Shown piece by piece: positions 52,822 through 62,420 of a DNA stretch of 64,000 bases (positions are counted from its first letter, which is position 1; the number at the start of each line of letters is the position of its first letter). The notes under the pieces were generated by a model that searched no databases, was not told the DNA's origin, and was given only the letters and a program-made list of their open reading frames with translations. The stretch comes from Dyella_A ginsengisoli (GTDB lineage: Bacteria; Pseudomonadota; Gammaproteobacteria; Xanthomonadales; Rhodanobacteraceae): positions 1-64,000 of the forward strand of contig NZ_JADIKM010000001.1 of assembly GCF_044904665.1 (NCBI RefSeq), written 5' to 3'. The translations under genes were made by a program, and so were the position numbers.

Positions 52822-53619
52822 GTGATCGATCTGCTCCGCGTCATCCTGCTCGGCATCATCGAGGGCATCACCGAGTTCCTTCCGATCTCCAGCACCGGCC
52901 ACCTGTTGATTGCCGAAAAGCTCGGCCTCGGTGTGCGCTCGGACCTGTTCAATGTGGGCATCCAGGCCGGCGCGATCCTCGCCGTCACGCTGATCTACTG
53001 GAAGCGCATCTGGCAGCTGCTTACCCAGTGGCGCGATCCGGCCAGCCGCGACTACCTGGCCAAGCTGGTGGTGGCCTTCCTGATCACCGCGGTGCTGGGG
53101 CTGATCGCGGTGAAGATGGGCTTCAAGCTGCCCGAGACGGTGACCCCGGTGGCGTGGGCGCTGGTGATCGGCGGCGTGTGGATGCTCGGCGCCGAGCAGC
53201 TGGCCGCACTGCGCCCGCCGCGCACCGCGATCACCTGGCCGGTGGCGATCCTGGTCGGCATCGCGCAGATGGTGGCCGGCATCTTCCCCGGCACCTCGCG
53301 CTCGTCGGCCACCATCTTCACCGCCCTGCTCGCCGGTACCGGCGATCGCGCCGCGGCGACCGAGTTCGCCTTCCTGGTCGGCATCCCCACCATGTATGCG
53401 GCCACCGGCTACGAGCTGTTGAAGGTGCTCAAGAACGGCGGCGCAGCGCACGAGGACTGGACCGCGCTCGGCGTCGGCTTCGTGGTGTCGGCGGTGGTCG
53501 CCTTCGCGGCGGTGAAGTGGCTGCTCGGCTACATCCGCAGCCATCGCTTCACCGCCTTCTCGATCTATCGCATCGCGCTGGGCATCGCCTTGCTGGTGCT
53601 GATGCCGGCGGGCGGCTGA
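52822..53619 (+). CDS. uppP: undecaprenyl-diphosphatase (BacA/UppP)
   Basis: Inner-membrane enzyme recycling undecaprenyl pyrophosphate to the monophosphate carrier of wall synthesis. The 265-residue product has the two family signatures, EGITEFLPISSTGH (about residues 13-26) and PGTSRSSAT (about 157-165), and about eight hydrophobic segments. It starts with GTG. Its last 55 bases overlap the 3' end of the convergent LysR gene. Confidence 0.95.
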   Translation: MIDLLRVILLGIIEGITEFLPISSTGHLLIAEKLGLGVRSDLFNVGIQAGAILAVTLIYWKRIWQLLTQWRDPASRDYLAKLVVAFLITAVLGLIAVKMGFKLPETVTPVAWALVIGGVWMLGAEQLAALRPPRTAITWPVAILVGIAQMVAGIFPGTSRSSATIFTALLAGTGDRAAATEFAFLVGIPTMYAATGYELLKVLKNGGAAHEDWTALGVGFVVSAVVAFAAVKWLLGYIRSHRFTAFSIYRIALGIALLVLMPAGG

Positions 53620-54599
53620 GCCACGGCAACCGGCCCGTCAAGCCCGTGGCGCGACGGCTCGATCGGCGCCACCACCGGTATCGACGGACGCTTTAGCACG
53701 TCCGGTTCGTTCAACGCATCGAACAACTCGCGCACCCAGCCGATGAAGGCGCGCACGCGCGCCGACAGGTGGCGCTTCTGCGGGTAGACGATCCACACCG
53801 GCTTGCCGGTGGAGCGCACGTCGGTCATCACCAGCTGCAGCAGGCCCTTGCTCAACAGGCACGAGGCCAGCAGGTGCGGCGCCTGGGTGATGCCCAGCCC
53901 CTCGCTCACCGCTTGGATCACCGACCCGCCGTCGTTAATCAGCAGGTGCGCGTCGACGTCCACCTCGATCTGCCCGCCGGGCACGTCGAACTGCCACTGC
54001 CGCGGCTTGCCGTTGGGGTAGACGTAGTTGATGCAGCGATGGCGCTTGAGATCGTCGATGCCGGTGGGTGCGCCGTGGCGCTCGAGGTATTCCGGCGAGG
54101 CGAGCACCACGTTGCGCAGGTAGCCGATCTTGTGCGCGATGTGGCTGGAATCCTCCAGCTGGCCGACGCGGATCGCGCAGTCGATGCCCTCGCCGTTGAG
54201 GTCGCCGGGCTGGTCGCTCATCAGCAGCTCCAGCCGGATACCCGGATAGCGCTTCTCGAATTCGGCCAGGCGCGGAATCAGCGCGGCGCGTCCCACCCCG
54301 AGCGACAACCCCACCCGCAACTTGCCCACCGGCTCGCGACTGGCCTCGCCCAGCGCTTCGGTCGCCTCGTTGAGATCGGCCAGGATTTCCTTGCAGCGGG
54401 CGTGGAAGGCGGCGCCGTCCTCGGTCAGCCGCAGCGAACGGGTGGAACGGAACAGCAGGCGCGCCCCGAGCCGGGATTCCAGTCGTGAAACGGCCCGACT
54501 GACCCCTGACGGGGTCATGCCCAGCTGCACGGCGGCGGCGGCGAAGCTGTTCGCCTCCACCACGCGAACGAAGACGGAAATGGCGGAAAAGTCTTCCAT
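53565..54599 (-). CDS. LysR family transcriptional regulator
   Basis: 344 residues: N-terminal winged helix (LGMTPSGVSRAVSRLESRLGARLLF, shown in part as SGVSRAVSRLESRLG) and a substrate-binding domain. It is divergent from the MexE-like gene, like MexT next to mexEF-oprN, so it probably controls that operon. The C-terminal tail of about 45 residues beyond the usual LysR length (GPVAVAQPPAGIS and on) is encoded over the end of uppP on the other strand and may be a recent extension. Confidence 0.88.
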   Translation of the reverse strand: MEDFSAISVFVRVVEANSFAAAAVQLGMTPSGVSRAVSRLESRLGARLLFRSTRSLRLTEDGAAFHARCKEILADLNEATEALGEASREPVGKLRVGLSLGVGRAALIPRLAEFEKRYPGIRLELLMSDQPGDLNGEGIDCAIRVGQLEDSSHIAHKIGYLRNVVLASPEYLERHGAPTGIDDLKRHRCINYVYPNGKPRQWQFDVPGGQIEVDVDAHLLINDGGSVIQAVSEGLGITQAPHLLASCLLSKGLLQLVMTDVRSTGKPVWIVYPQKRHLSARVRAFIGWVRELFDALNEPDVLKRPSIPVVAPIEPSRHGLDGPVAVAQPPAGISTSKAMPSAMR

Positions 54600-54664
54600 A
54601 GGGGCGTTCCTCGGGCGATTGGTGACTGCCAGTCATGATGGCATTGCACGAAAAGGCGGTTTTC

Positions 54665-54680
54665 TATACCGGTCAGTATA
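54665..54680. promoter_or_regulatory. LysR-type box between the regulator and the efflux operon
   Basis: TATAC-N6-GTATA (54665-54680) is a perfect dyad with the T-N11-A character of LysR binding sites. It lies 65 bases from the regulator start and 65 from the MexE-like start. Confidence 0.5.
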
Positions 54681-54744
54681 CCTATTCTCCCGGGCCTCGC
54701 CGAACACCCCCCGGTTCGGCGCACGTTGCTCTAGGGAGCCTGTC

Positions 54745-55947
54745 ATGCAGAAACGCTGGATTTTCATCGCCCTCGCCGTGGCGCTCGCCGCCGGTAGCTG
54801 GGTCGTCCTGGACCATCACGCCGGCAGCCAGGCGCAGGCCGCGCCGCCACCGCCCGCTGTCACCGTGGCACAGACGCTGGTGCGTCCGGTCAGCGACGCC
54901 GCCCAGTTCACCGGACACCTGCAGGCAGTGGACACGGTGCAGGTCCATCCGCGGGTCAGCGGCTACGTCGACTCGGTGCAGTTCAAGGAAGGCGCGCTGG
55001 TGCGCAAGGGCCAGCTGCTTTTCCGCATCGATCCGCGCCCCTACCAGGCCGAGGTCGACCGGCTGCAGGCGAACCTGGCGCAGGCCCGTGCCGAGGCGAA
55101 ACTGGCCACGGCCAACGCCGAACGCGGTGCGCGGCTGGTCGCCCAGCACGCGATCTCGCGCGAGGAGGCCGACCGCCTCGACACCGCAGCCGCCAGCGCC
55201 CGCTCGCAGATCGCCGCCACCGCGGCCGCACTGGAATCGGCGCAGCTCAACCGCGGATTCACCGAGGTGCGCGCCCCGATCGATGGCCGCGTCGGCAACG
55301 CGCTGATCACCGCCGGCAACCTGGTGACGCCGACCGACGTGCTGACCAGCGTCGTCAGCGTGAATCCCGTGTACGCCTATTTCGACGTCGACGAGCACAG
55401 CTACCTCAACCTCGATCGCCTGCGCCGCGAGCACCATGCGGCACCCCAGGTGACGATGGCGCTGGCCGACGAGTCGGGCTTCCCGCACCGCGGCAGCATC
55501 GACTTCGTCGACAACCAGCTCAGCACCGGCAGCGGCACGATCCGCCTGCGCGCGGTGTTCGACAACGCCGACGGCCGCTACACGCCGGGCCTGTACGTGC
55601 GCCTGCAGCTGCGCACCGACAGTGCCACGCCGCGCGCATTGATCGACGACCGCGCCGTCGGCACCGACCTCGGCAACAAGTTCGTCTACGTACTCGACAA
55701 GGACCAGAAGGTCGCCTACCGCAAGGTCACCACGGGTCCGCTGCTGGACGGCCTGCGGGTGATCGAGGACGGCCTCGACGCCGGCGACGTGGTGGTGGTG
55801 AACGGCCTGCAGCATGTGCGGCCGGGCATGCAGGTCAATCCCACGCGCGTGGCGATGGAAACCCGCAGCCTCGACCCGGATACCCAACTCGCCCGCGGCG
55901 GCGGCAATCCCCGCCAGGGCCAGGCGCTGACCAGCGCCCAGGACTAA
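54745..55947 (+). CDS. RND efflux periplasmic adaptor, MexE-like
   Basis: 400-residue membrane fusion protein with an N-terminal signal or anchor (about 1-30). A biotinyl/lipoyl-like domain (VSGYVDSVQFKEGALVRKGQ), a coiled-coil hairpin rich in alanine and an ending with barrel and membrane-proximal strands (APIDGRVGNALITAGN) follow. It would bridge the RND pump and the outer-membrane channel encoded next. GGGAG precedes the ATG. Five bases separate it from the pump gene. Confidence 0.92.
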   Translation: MQKRWIFIALAVALAAGSWVVLDHHAGSQAQAAPPPPAVTVAQTLVRPVSDAAQFTGHLQAVDTVQVHPRVSGYVDSVQFKEGALVRKGQLLFRIDPRPYQAEVDRLQANLAQARAEAKLATANAERGARLVAQHAISREEADRLDTAAASARSQIAATAAALESAQLNRGFTEVRAPIDGRVGNALITAGNLVTPTDVLTSVVSVNPVYAYFDVDEHSYLNLDRLRREHHAAPQVTMALADESGFPHRGSIDFVDNQLSTGSGTIRLRAVFDNADGRYTPGLYVRLQLRTDSATPRALIDDRAVGTDLGNKFVYVLDKDQKVAYRKVTTGPLLDGLRVIEDGLDAGDVVVVNGLQHVRPGMQVNPTRVAMETRSLDPDTQLARGGGNPRQGQALTSAQD

Positions 55948-55952
55948 CGCTC

Positions 55953-58900
55953 ATGAAACTTGCGCAATATTTCGTGGATCGACCGATCCTCGCCGGCGTG
56001 CTGTCGGTGCTGATCCTGATCGCCGGTGCGATCTCGCTGTTCCAGCTGCCGATCGGCGAGTACCCGGAAGTGGTGCCGCCCACCGTGGTGGTGCGCGCCA
56101 GCTATCCCGGCGCCAACCCGAAGGTGATCGCCGAGACGGTGGCCACGCCGCTGGAAACCCAGATCAACGGTGTCGAGGGCATGCTCTACACCGCCTCGCA
56201 GGCCACCAGCGACGGCGCCATGACGCTGACCGTGACCTTCGCGCTGGGCACCAACCTCGATGACGCCCAGGTGCAGGTGCAGAACCGCGTGGCGCAAGCC
56301 CTGCCGCGCCTGCCCGAGGAAGTGCAGCGGCTCGGCGTGACCACCCAGAAGAGCTCGCCCGACCTGACCATGGTGGTGCACCTGATCTCGCCGGATCAGC
56401 GCTACGACATGCTGTACCTGTCGAACTACGCGCGATTGCACATCAAGGATCAGCTGGCCCGCCTGGACGGCGTCGGCGACGTGCAGGTGTTCGGCGCCGG
56501 CGAGTACAGCATGCGGGTGTGGATGAATCCGGACCGCATGGCGCAGCGCGGCCTGACCACCGGCGACGTCGCCCGCGCGATCCGCGAGCAGAACGTGGAG
56601 GTGGCCGCCGGCGCGCTGAATGCGCCGCCCGGCCGCGGCAACGCCGCGTTCCAGCTCAACATCAACACGCGTGGCCGGCTGATCAGCGAGGACGACTTCC
56701 TCAACATCGTGGTGCGCACCGACAAGAACGGTGCGGTGACCCACCTGCGCGACGTGGCGCGGGTCGAGCTCGGCTCCAACAACTACGCGCTGCGCAGCCT
56801 GCTGGACAACAAGCCGGCGGTGGCGCTGCCGATCTTCGCCCGCCCCGGCTCCAACGCGATCCAGATCTCCAACGAAGTCCGCACGCTGATGAAGCAGCTC
56901 AAGCAGGACTTCCCGCAGGGCGTCGACTACCGCATCGTCTACGACCCCACCGTGTTCGTGCGCGGCTCGATCGAGGCGGTGGTGCACACGCTGTTCGAGG
57001 CGATCGCGCTGGTGGTGCTGGTGGTGATCCTGTTCCTGCAGACCTGGCGCGCATCGGTCATCCCGCTGGTGGCGGTGCCGGTGTCGCTGGTGGGCACGTT
57101 CGCGGTGATGCACATCGCCGGCTTCTCGCTCAACGCCTTGAGCCTGTTCGGCCTGGTGCTGGCGATCGGCATCGTGGTGGACGACGCGATCGTGGTGGTG
57201 GAGAACGTGGAGCGGCACATCGAGCACGGCATGACGCCGCGTGACGCCACCCGTCAGGCGATGAAGGAAGTGACCGGACCGATCGTGGCCACGGCGCTGG
57301 TGCTGTGCGCGGTGTTCGTGCCGGCAGCGTTCATCAGCGGCCTCACCGGCGAGTTCTATCGCCAGTTCGCGCTGACCATCGCGATCTCCACGGTGATCTC
57401 GGCGTTCAACTCGCTGACCCTGAGCCCGGCGCTGTCCGCGCTGCTGCTGCAGGATCGCAATGCGCCGAAGGACCGCATGAGCCTGGCGATCGACCGCGGC
57501 TTCGGCTGGCTGTTCCGCCCGTTCAATCGCTTCTTCGTGCGCAGCGCCAACGGCTACGTGGGCGGCGTGAAGCGGGTGCTGGGCAAGGGCTCGATCGCGC
57601 TGGTGGTCTACGGTGGCTTGGTGCTGCTGGGGCTGTTCGGTTTCGCCAAGGTGCCGACTGGCTTCGTGCCGCCGCAGGACAAGCAGTACCTAGTGTCGTT
57701 CGCGCAGCTGCCCGATGCCGCCTCGCTGGATCGCTCCGAGGACGTGATCCGCCGCATGAGCGACATCGCGCTGAAGCAGCCGGGCGTGGAGAACGCGGTG
57801 GCGTTCCCGGGCCTGTCGATCAACGGCTTCACCAACTCGACCAACTCCGGCATCGTGTTCGTCACGCTGAAGCCGTTCGAGGAGCGGCGTGATCCGTCGT
57901 TGTCGGCCGGTGCGATTGCCGGCGCGCTGAACCAGAAATTCGCCGCGATCCAGGACGCCTACATCGCGATCTTCCCACCGCCGCCGGTGCAGGGGCTGGG
58001 CACGATCGGCGGCTTCCGCCTGCAGGTGGAAGACCGCAGCGACCAGGGCTACCAGGAGCTGTACAAGCAGACGCAGAACCTGATCGCGGCGAGCCAGAAG
58101 GAACCGGCGCTGGCCGGGCTGTTCTCCAGCTACCAGGTGAGCGTGCCGCAGATCGACGCCGAAGTGGACCGCGAGAAGGCCAAGGCCGAAGGCGTGGACC
58201 TGGCCGACGTCTACCAGACCATGCAGGCGTATCTCGGCTCGCTGTACGTCAACGACTTCAACCGCTTCGGGCGCACCTACCAGGTGAACCTGTCGGCCGA
58301 GCCGGGCTTCCGCCGCGAACCGCAGGACATCACCCAGTTGAAGACCCGCAACGCCGCCGGCCAGATGGTGCCGCTGGGTTCGTTCGTCACCGTCAGCCAG
58401 ACCGTCGGCCCCGAGCGGGTGATGCACTACAACGGCTACCCGACCGCGGAGATCAACGGCGGCCCGGCGCCGGGCTACAGCTCGGGCCAGGCGCAGGCGG
58501 CGATCGAGCAGCTGGCCCACAAGACCCTGCCCAACGGCATGACGTTCGAGTGGACCGAGCTGACCTACCAGCAGATCCTCGCCGGCAATACCGCCGGGCT
58601 GGTGTTCCCGCTGTGCGTGCTGCTGGTGTTCCTGGTGCTGGCCTCGCTGTACGAAAGCGTGACGCTGCCGCTGGCAGTGATCCTGATCGTGCCGATGGTG
58701 CTGCTGTCCGCGATCGCCGGCGTGTGGCTGTCGGGTGGCGACAACAACATCTTCACCCAGATCGGCCTGATCGTGCTGGTGGGCCTGGCGTGCAAGAACG
58801 CGATCCTGATCGTCGAGTTCGCCCGCGAAGCGCAGATCCTGGAAGGGCTGGACCGTGTGCAGGCGGTGCTGGAGGCGGCGCGGCTGCGACTGCGTCCGAT

Positions 58901-59156
58901 CCTGATGACCTCGTTCGCTTTCATCATGGGCGTGGTGCCGCTGGTGCTGTCGCACGGCGCCGGCGCGGAGATGCGTCACGCGATGGGCGTGGCGGTGTTC
59001 TCCGGCATGCTCGGCGTCACCTTCTTCGGCCTGGCGTTCACGCCGCTGTTCTACGTGTTGATCCGCGGCTGGAGCGAGCGCAGCGCCGAGCGTCGCGCCG
59101 CTCGCAAGGCCACCCGTGCCGCGCAGCTGCCGGCGCCGGCTTTCGAGGAGCATTGA
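55953..59156 (+). CDS. RND multidrug efflux pump, MexF-like
   Basis: 1067-residue HAE1-type proton-driven pump with twelve membrane helices and two large periplasmic loops. The proton-relay aspartates lie in GIVVDDAIVVVENV (Asp408-Asp409) and the lysine in GLACKNAILIVEFAR (about 948). The N-terminal FQLPIGEYPEVVPPTVVVRA is closest to the MexF branch, whose substrates are chloramphenicol, quinolones and biocides. Real substrates here are not known. Confidence 0.94.
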   Translation: MKLAQYFVDRPILAGVLSVLILIAGAISLFQLPIGEYPEVVPPTVVVRASYPGANPKVIAETVATPLETQINGVEGMLYTASQATSDGAMTLTVTFALGTNLDDAQVQVQNRVAQALPRLPEEVQRLGVTTQKSSPDLTMVVHLISPDQRYDMLYLSNYARLHIKDQLARLDGVGDVQVFGAGEYSMRVWMNPDRMAQRGLTTGDVARAIREQNVEVAAGALNAPPGRGNAAFQLNINTRGRLISEDDFLNIVVRTDKNGAVTHLRDVARVELGSNNYALRSLLDNKPAVALPIFARPGSNAIQISNEVRTLMKQLKQDFPQGVDYRIVYDPTVFVRGSIEAVVHTLFEAIALVVLVVILFLQTWRASVIPLVAVPVSLVGTFAVMHIAGFSLNALSLFGLVLAIGIVVDDAIVVVENVERHIEHGMTPRDATRQAMKEVTGPIVATALVLCAVFVPAAFISGLTGEFYRQFALTIAISTVISAFNSLTLSPALSALLLQDRNAPKDRMSLAIDRGFGWLFRPFNRFFVRSANGYVGGVKRVLGKGSIALVVYGGLVLLGLFGFAKVPTGFVPPQDKQYLVSFAQLPDAASLDRSEDVIRRMSDIALKQPGVENAVAFPGLSINGFTNSTNSGIVFVTLKPFEERRDPSLSAGAIAGALNQKFAAIQDAYIAIFPPPPVQGLGTIGGFRLQVEDRSDQGYQELYKQTQNLIAASQKEPALAGLFSSYQVSVPQIDAEVDREKAKAEGVDLADVYQTMQAYLGSLYVNDFNRFGRTYQVNLSAEPGFRREPQDITQLKTRNAAGQMVPLGSFVTVSQTVGPERVMHYNGYPTAEINGGPAPGYSSGQAQAAIEQLAHKTLPNGMTFEWTELTYQQILAGNTAGLVFPLCVLLVFLVLASLYESVTLPLAVILIVPMVLLSAIAGVWLSGGDNNIFTQIGLIVLVGLACKNAILIVEFAREAQILEGLDRVQAVLEAARLRLRPILMTSFAFIMGVVPLVLSHGAGAEMRHAMGVAVFSGMLGVTFFGLAFTPLFYVLIRGWSERSAERRAARKATRAAQLPAPAFEEH

Positions 59157-59157
59157 G

Positions 59158-60588
59158 ATGAATCACCTGATCCATTGGAGCGCGCTCGCCGGCGCCCTGC
59201 TGCTGGCCGGCTGCATCAGCGTGGGGCCGGACTACCACCGCCCCGCCGAGAAACCCGTGACGCTGCAGGGCGTCGACGCCACGCAGCAGTCGAACGCCGC
59301 GTTCCAGGCCGCGTGGTGGAAGCAGTTCAACGATCCCACGCTGGACACGTTGATCACCCGGGCGGCGAAGAACAGTCCGGACCTGCAGATCGCGCTGGCC
59401 CGGCTGAAGCAGTCACGCGCCCTGCTCGGCGGCGCCGAGTCGCAGCAGTGGCCGGACATCGAGACGCAGGCCGGCACCACCCGCAGCCGGCAGCAGCAGC
59501 CCGGCTTCAGCGATCGGCGCAGCACCGTCACCAGCTACCAGGCCGGCTTCGATGCCAGCTGGGAGCTGGACCTGTTCGGCGGCGTACGCCGCTCGGTGGA
59601 GGCCGCGCGCGCCGACAGCGAGGCCGGCGAGGCGGCGCTGCAGGACGCGCAGATCAGCCTGTTCGCCGAGGTCGCCCGTTACTACTTCGACCTGCGCGGC
59701 ACCCAGCTGCGGCAGGACATCGCCACGCGCGACATCGCCAACCAGCAGGCCGCGCTGAAGCTGATCGCCAGCCGCGCCGAGATCGGCACCGGTTCGGATC
59801 AGGACGTGGCCAGCGCCCGCGCCCGGCTCGCCGCGGTGCAGGCGCAGCTGCCGCTGCTGGCCACCCGGGCCAGCGCGGACCAGTTCCACCTCGCCGTGCT
59901 GCTGGGCGAACGCCCCGGCGCGCTGGACGTCGATCTCTCGGCGCAGGGCTTCACCCCGATCGACGTGACGCTGCCGATCGGTCACGCCGACGACGTGCTG
60001 GCACGCCGGCCGGACATCCGCGTGGCCGAGCGCGAACTCGCCGCCGCGAACGCGCGCATCGGTGTGGCCAAGGCGGACTGGTTTCCGCACGTGTCGCTGG
60101 GCGGCTTTGTCGGCTTCCTCGCCGGACGCAGCAACGACTTCGGCAGTCCGGCCACGCGTGCGTGGTCGATCGCTCCCAGCATCAGCTGGTCCGGCCTCAA
60201 CGTGCAGCGCGTGCGCTCGGGCGTGAAGGCCAGCGAGGCACGCGCCGACGAGGCCCGGGCGAACTACCAGCGCACCGTGCTGCGCGCGCTGGAAGACGTC
60301 GACAACGCGCTGGTCGGTTTCAACCAGCAGCGCGAGCGCGTGCAACGGCTGGTCGAACAGGCGCAGCAGAGCGAACGGGCGGCCACGCTGGCGAAGATCC
60401 GTTACGACGCCGGTGCCACCGACTACCTGGAACTGCTGGATGCGCAACGCACCCAGCTCGCCGCCGAGGACCAGCTGGCCGAGGCCGAAGCCGGCATCAA
60501 CCTGCAGGCGATCGCGTTGTACAAGGCGCTCGGCGGCGGCTGGCAGGCCTGCGGCGACGCGCAGTGCAGCGCGGTGGCCGCACGCTGA
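59158..60588 (+). CDS. outer-membrane efflux channel, OprN/NodT-like lipoprotein
   Basis: 476 residues. A lipobox (LLLAGC, Cys19) is followed by VGPDYHRP, both standard for NodT-family TolC-like proteins, and two repeats of the outer-membrane efflux domain. The conserved RRPDIRVAERELAAANARIGVAKADWFP is present (shown in pieces: RRPDIRVAER, IGVAKADWFP). GAGGAG precedes the ATG and only one base separates it from the pump stop. It completes the MexEF-OprN-like tripartite system. Confidence 0.92.
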   Translation: MNHLIHWSALAGALLLAGCISVGPDYHRPAEKPVTLQGVDATQQSNAAFQAAWWKQFNDPTLDTLITRAAKNSPDLQIALARLKQSRALLGGAESQQWPDIETQAGTTRSRQQQPGFSDRRSTVTSYQAGFDASWELDLFGGVRRSVEAARADSEAGEAALQDAQISLFAEVARYYFDLRGTQLRQDIATRDIANQQAALKLIASRAEIGTGSDQDVASARARLAAVQAQLPLLATRASADQFHLAVLLGERPGALDVDLSAQGFTPIDVTLPIGHADDVLARRPDIRVAERELAAANARIGVAKADWFPHVSLGGFVGFLAGRSNDFGSPATRAWSIAPSISWSGLNVQRVRSGVKASEARADEARANYQRTVLRALEDVDNALVGFNQQRERVQRLVEQAQQSERAATLAKIRYDAGATDYLELLDAQRTQLAAEDQLAEAEAGINLQAIALYKALGGGWQACGDAQCSAVAAR

Positions 60589-60625
60589 GCGCGAGGCGAC
60601 CGGGCGGAAATCTCCGCCGGGTCTG

Positions 60626-61111
60626 TCACTTCGTGGGAACCGCGCTGTGCTGGGAGTACAGCGCGCGCCAGTGGCCGTCGACGTAGACGAAAATGTCCGA
60701 GGAGCGCACCACGCCCGGCGTGGCGGCATCGCCGGCCTGGAACGACAGCACCGCCGTATCGCCCTGGATCACCACCGACGGATGCGAGGGATGCGTCTTG
60801 CGCCACGCCTCCACCTGACGCCGGGCCTGGTCCGACCCACGGTTCTTCGCCGCGTGCGCCAGGATTGCAGCACGCGGATGCACCGAGCCGTCCGGGCTCA
60901 CCGAGCGGTAACTCGGCAGCAGCAGCTGTGCCAGATACGCCGTGTCGCCGCTCACCTCCGCCTGCAGCCAGTGATCGTCGGTGGCGATCACTGCCGCCGC
61001 GTCGTGCGTCGTTTCGTCCATGGTCGACGGGGCCGCCATCGTGCCGCTGCCGAACATCGAAAGTGCGACGAAGCACGCCGCGCACCAGACCACACGTTGC
61101 GATTTCCGCAT
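60626..61111 (-). CDS. exported DUF4440 (SnoaL/NTF2-like) protein
   Basis: 161 residues with a signal peptide (about 1-27, ending TMA-A) and an NTF2-like cone fold. DDHWLQAEVSGDTAYLAQLL at the start and a closing SSDIFVYVDGHWRALYSQHS are typical of DUF4440. Such domains bind small molecules or act as simple enzymes. No function is assigned. GGGAG precedes the ATG at 61111. Convergent with the efflux operon. Confidence 0.78.
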   Translation of the reverse strand: MRKSQRVVWCAACFVALSMFGSGTMAAPSTMDETTHDAAAVIATDDHWLQAEVSGDTAYLAQLLLPSYRSVSPDGSVHPRAAILAHAAKNRGSDQARRQVEAWRKTHPSHPSVVIQGDTAVLSFQAGDAATPGVVRSSDIFVYVDGHWRALYSQHSAVPTK

Positions 61112-61402
61112 GTCCGACTCCCGTTCCGCGGCCCATCGCCGCCGCAACAGGCTGCGGCTGTGTCGTCGATGGACGCTACGCGGACCTGACGAGCACGACG
61201 AACGACGTGACCAACGTCCGCCACTGCGTGATGAGCGGCCGACCACGGCCGCCCGCATCCATCGGGATCGAGTAGGACACCGCTCGTCCCCCGCAGCACA
61301 CCGCTCGTCACGTAATCGGCGACAGACTCTGGGGACAGCGTCAGCTTCATCGGACCCATCACCCTGCCGCACCCCGTGCCGGCGATGCCGAGGATCGATC
61401 CG

Positions 61403-62374
61403 ATGCGCCATGCCGCCCTGCGTGCCCTGTTCGTGACCGCTGGCCTGTCGAGCGGCGTGGTGTGGGCGGCGGCAGTCGCCGCCGCGACAGACAGCACCCC
61501 CACCGTCTTCGCCCCCGGTGTGATCACCGGAAACGCCGACGACGGTGCCGCAGCGTTCACGCCAGACGGCAACACCGTGATCTTCATGCGCGGCACCGAC
61601 AGCTTCACGTTGATGGAATCGCATCGCGTGCAGGAGCGCTGGACCACGCCGACGCCCGCGGCGTTCTCCGGCCGCTGGCGCGACCTCGACCCGACGATGG
61701 CGCCGGACGGGTCCTTTCTCGTGTTTGCCTCCAACCGCCCCGCCAAAGCCGATGGCCCACCGATCGACGCGGTAAGCGGCGGCAAGCGCTATCGCGGCCT
61801 CGGCATGAACCTCTGGCGGGTCGACCGCCACGGCGACTCGTGGGGAACGCCAATCCGGCTATCCGACACGATCAACACCTGCGCGCGGACTTTCGCACCC
61901 AGCATCGCCGCCGACGGCAGCATCTACTTCATCGGCTGCGATCCATCCGGGGACGCAGTGCGACTGCTCCACGCGCCGTACCGCAACGGACATTACGGGG
62001 TGCCGTTCGCTGTCCCGCTTGGCGACGGCAAGCTGATCGTGCGCGATCCCGCCATTGCGCCGGACCGGAGCTTCCTGGTGGTCAGCGTGAAACCCGTCGG
62101 CAGCCACCAGCCCCTCCGGCTCGCGATCAGCTTCCACTCCGCGGCCGGCTGGAGCATGCCGCAGGATCTCGGCGACGCCGTCAACGGCGGCAAGCACAGC
62201 ATGGGCGCGCAGCTGGGGCCGGACCATCGCACGCTGTACTACTACAGCGACCGCCGGCTCGCGCCGTCCGACCCGCGCGCCGCCGCGACGTGGAACAACG
62301 GCGACGACCACATCTGGCAGGTGTCGCTCACGCCCTGGCTGGATGCCCATGCCCGGCTCGCGCACGCGCGTTGA
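61403..62374 (+). CDS. exported PD40/TolB-type beta-propeller protein
   Basis: About 323 residues with a signal peptide (about 1-27, ending AVAAA). Repeats of the TolB/PD40 kind are visible as DGAAAFTPDGNTVIFMR, LDPTMAPDGSFLVFAS, FAPSIAADGSIYFIG and GAQLGPDHRTLYYYS, giving a small beta propeller. Two cysteines (NTCARTF, IGCDP) may form a disulfide. AGGA supports the ATG at 61403 over starts at 61376 and 61385. It is 46 bases upstream of a LytS-type kinase and may be a sensor partner or an unrelated exported protein. Confidence 0.72.
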   Translation: MRHAALRALFVTAGLSSGVVWAAAVAAATDSTPTVFAPGVITGNADDGAAAFTPDGNTVIFMRGTDSFTLMESHRVQERWTTPTPAAFSGRWRDLDPTMAPDGSFLVFASNRPAKADGPPIDAVSGGKRYRGLGMNLWRVDRHGDSWGTPIRLSDTINTCARTFAPSIAADGSIYFIGCDPSGDAVRLLHAPYRNGHYGVPFAVPLGDGKLIVRDPAIAPDRSFLVVSVKPVGSHQPLRLAISFHSAAGWSMPQDLGDAVNGGKHSMGAQLGPDHRTLYYYSDRRLAPSDPRAAATWNNGDDHIWQVSLTPWLDAHARLAHAR

Positions 62375-62420
62375 CCGTCCGGCACATCCATCCGGTCGCG
62401 AGCGGCGGCACACTGTCGCG

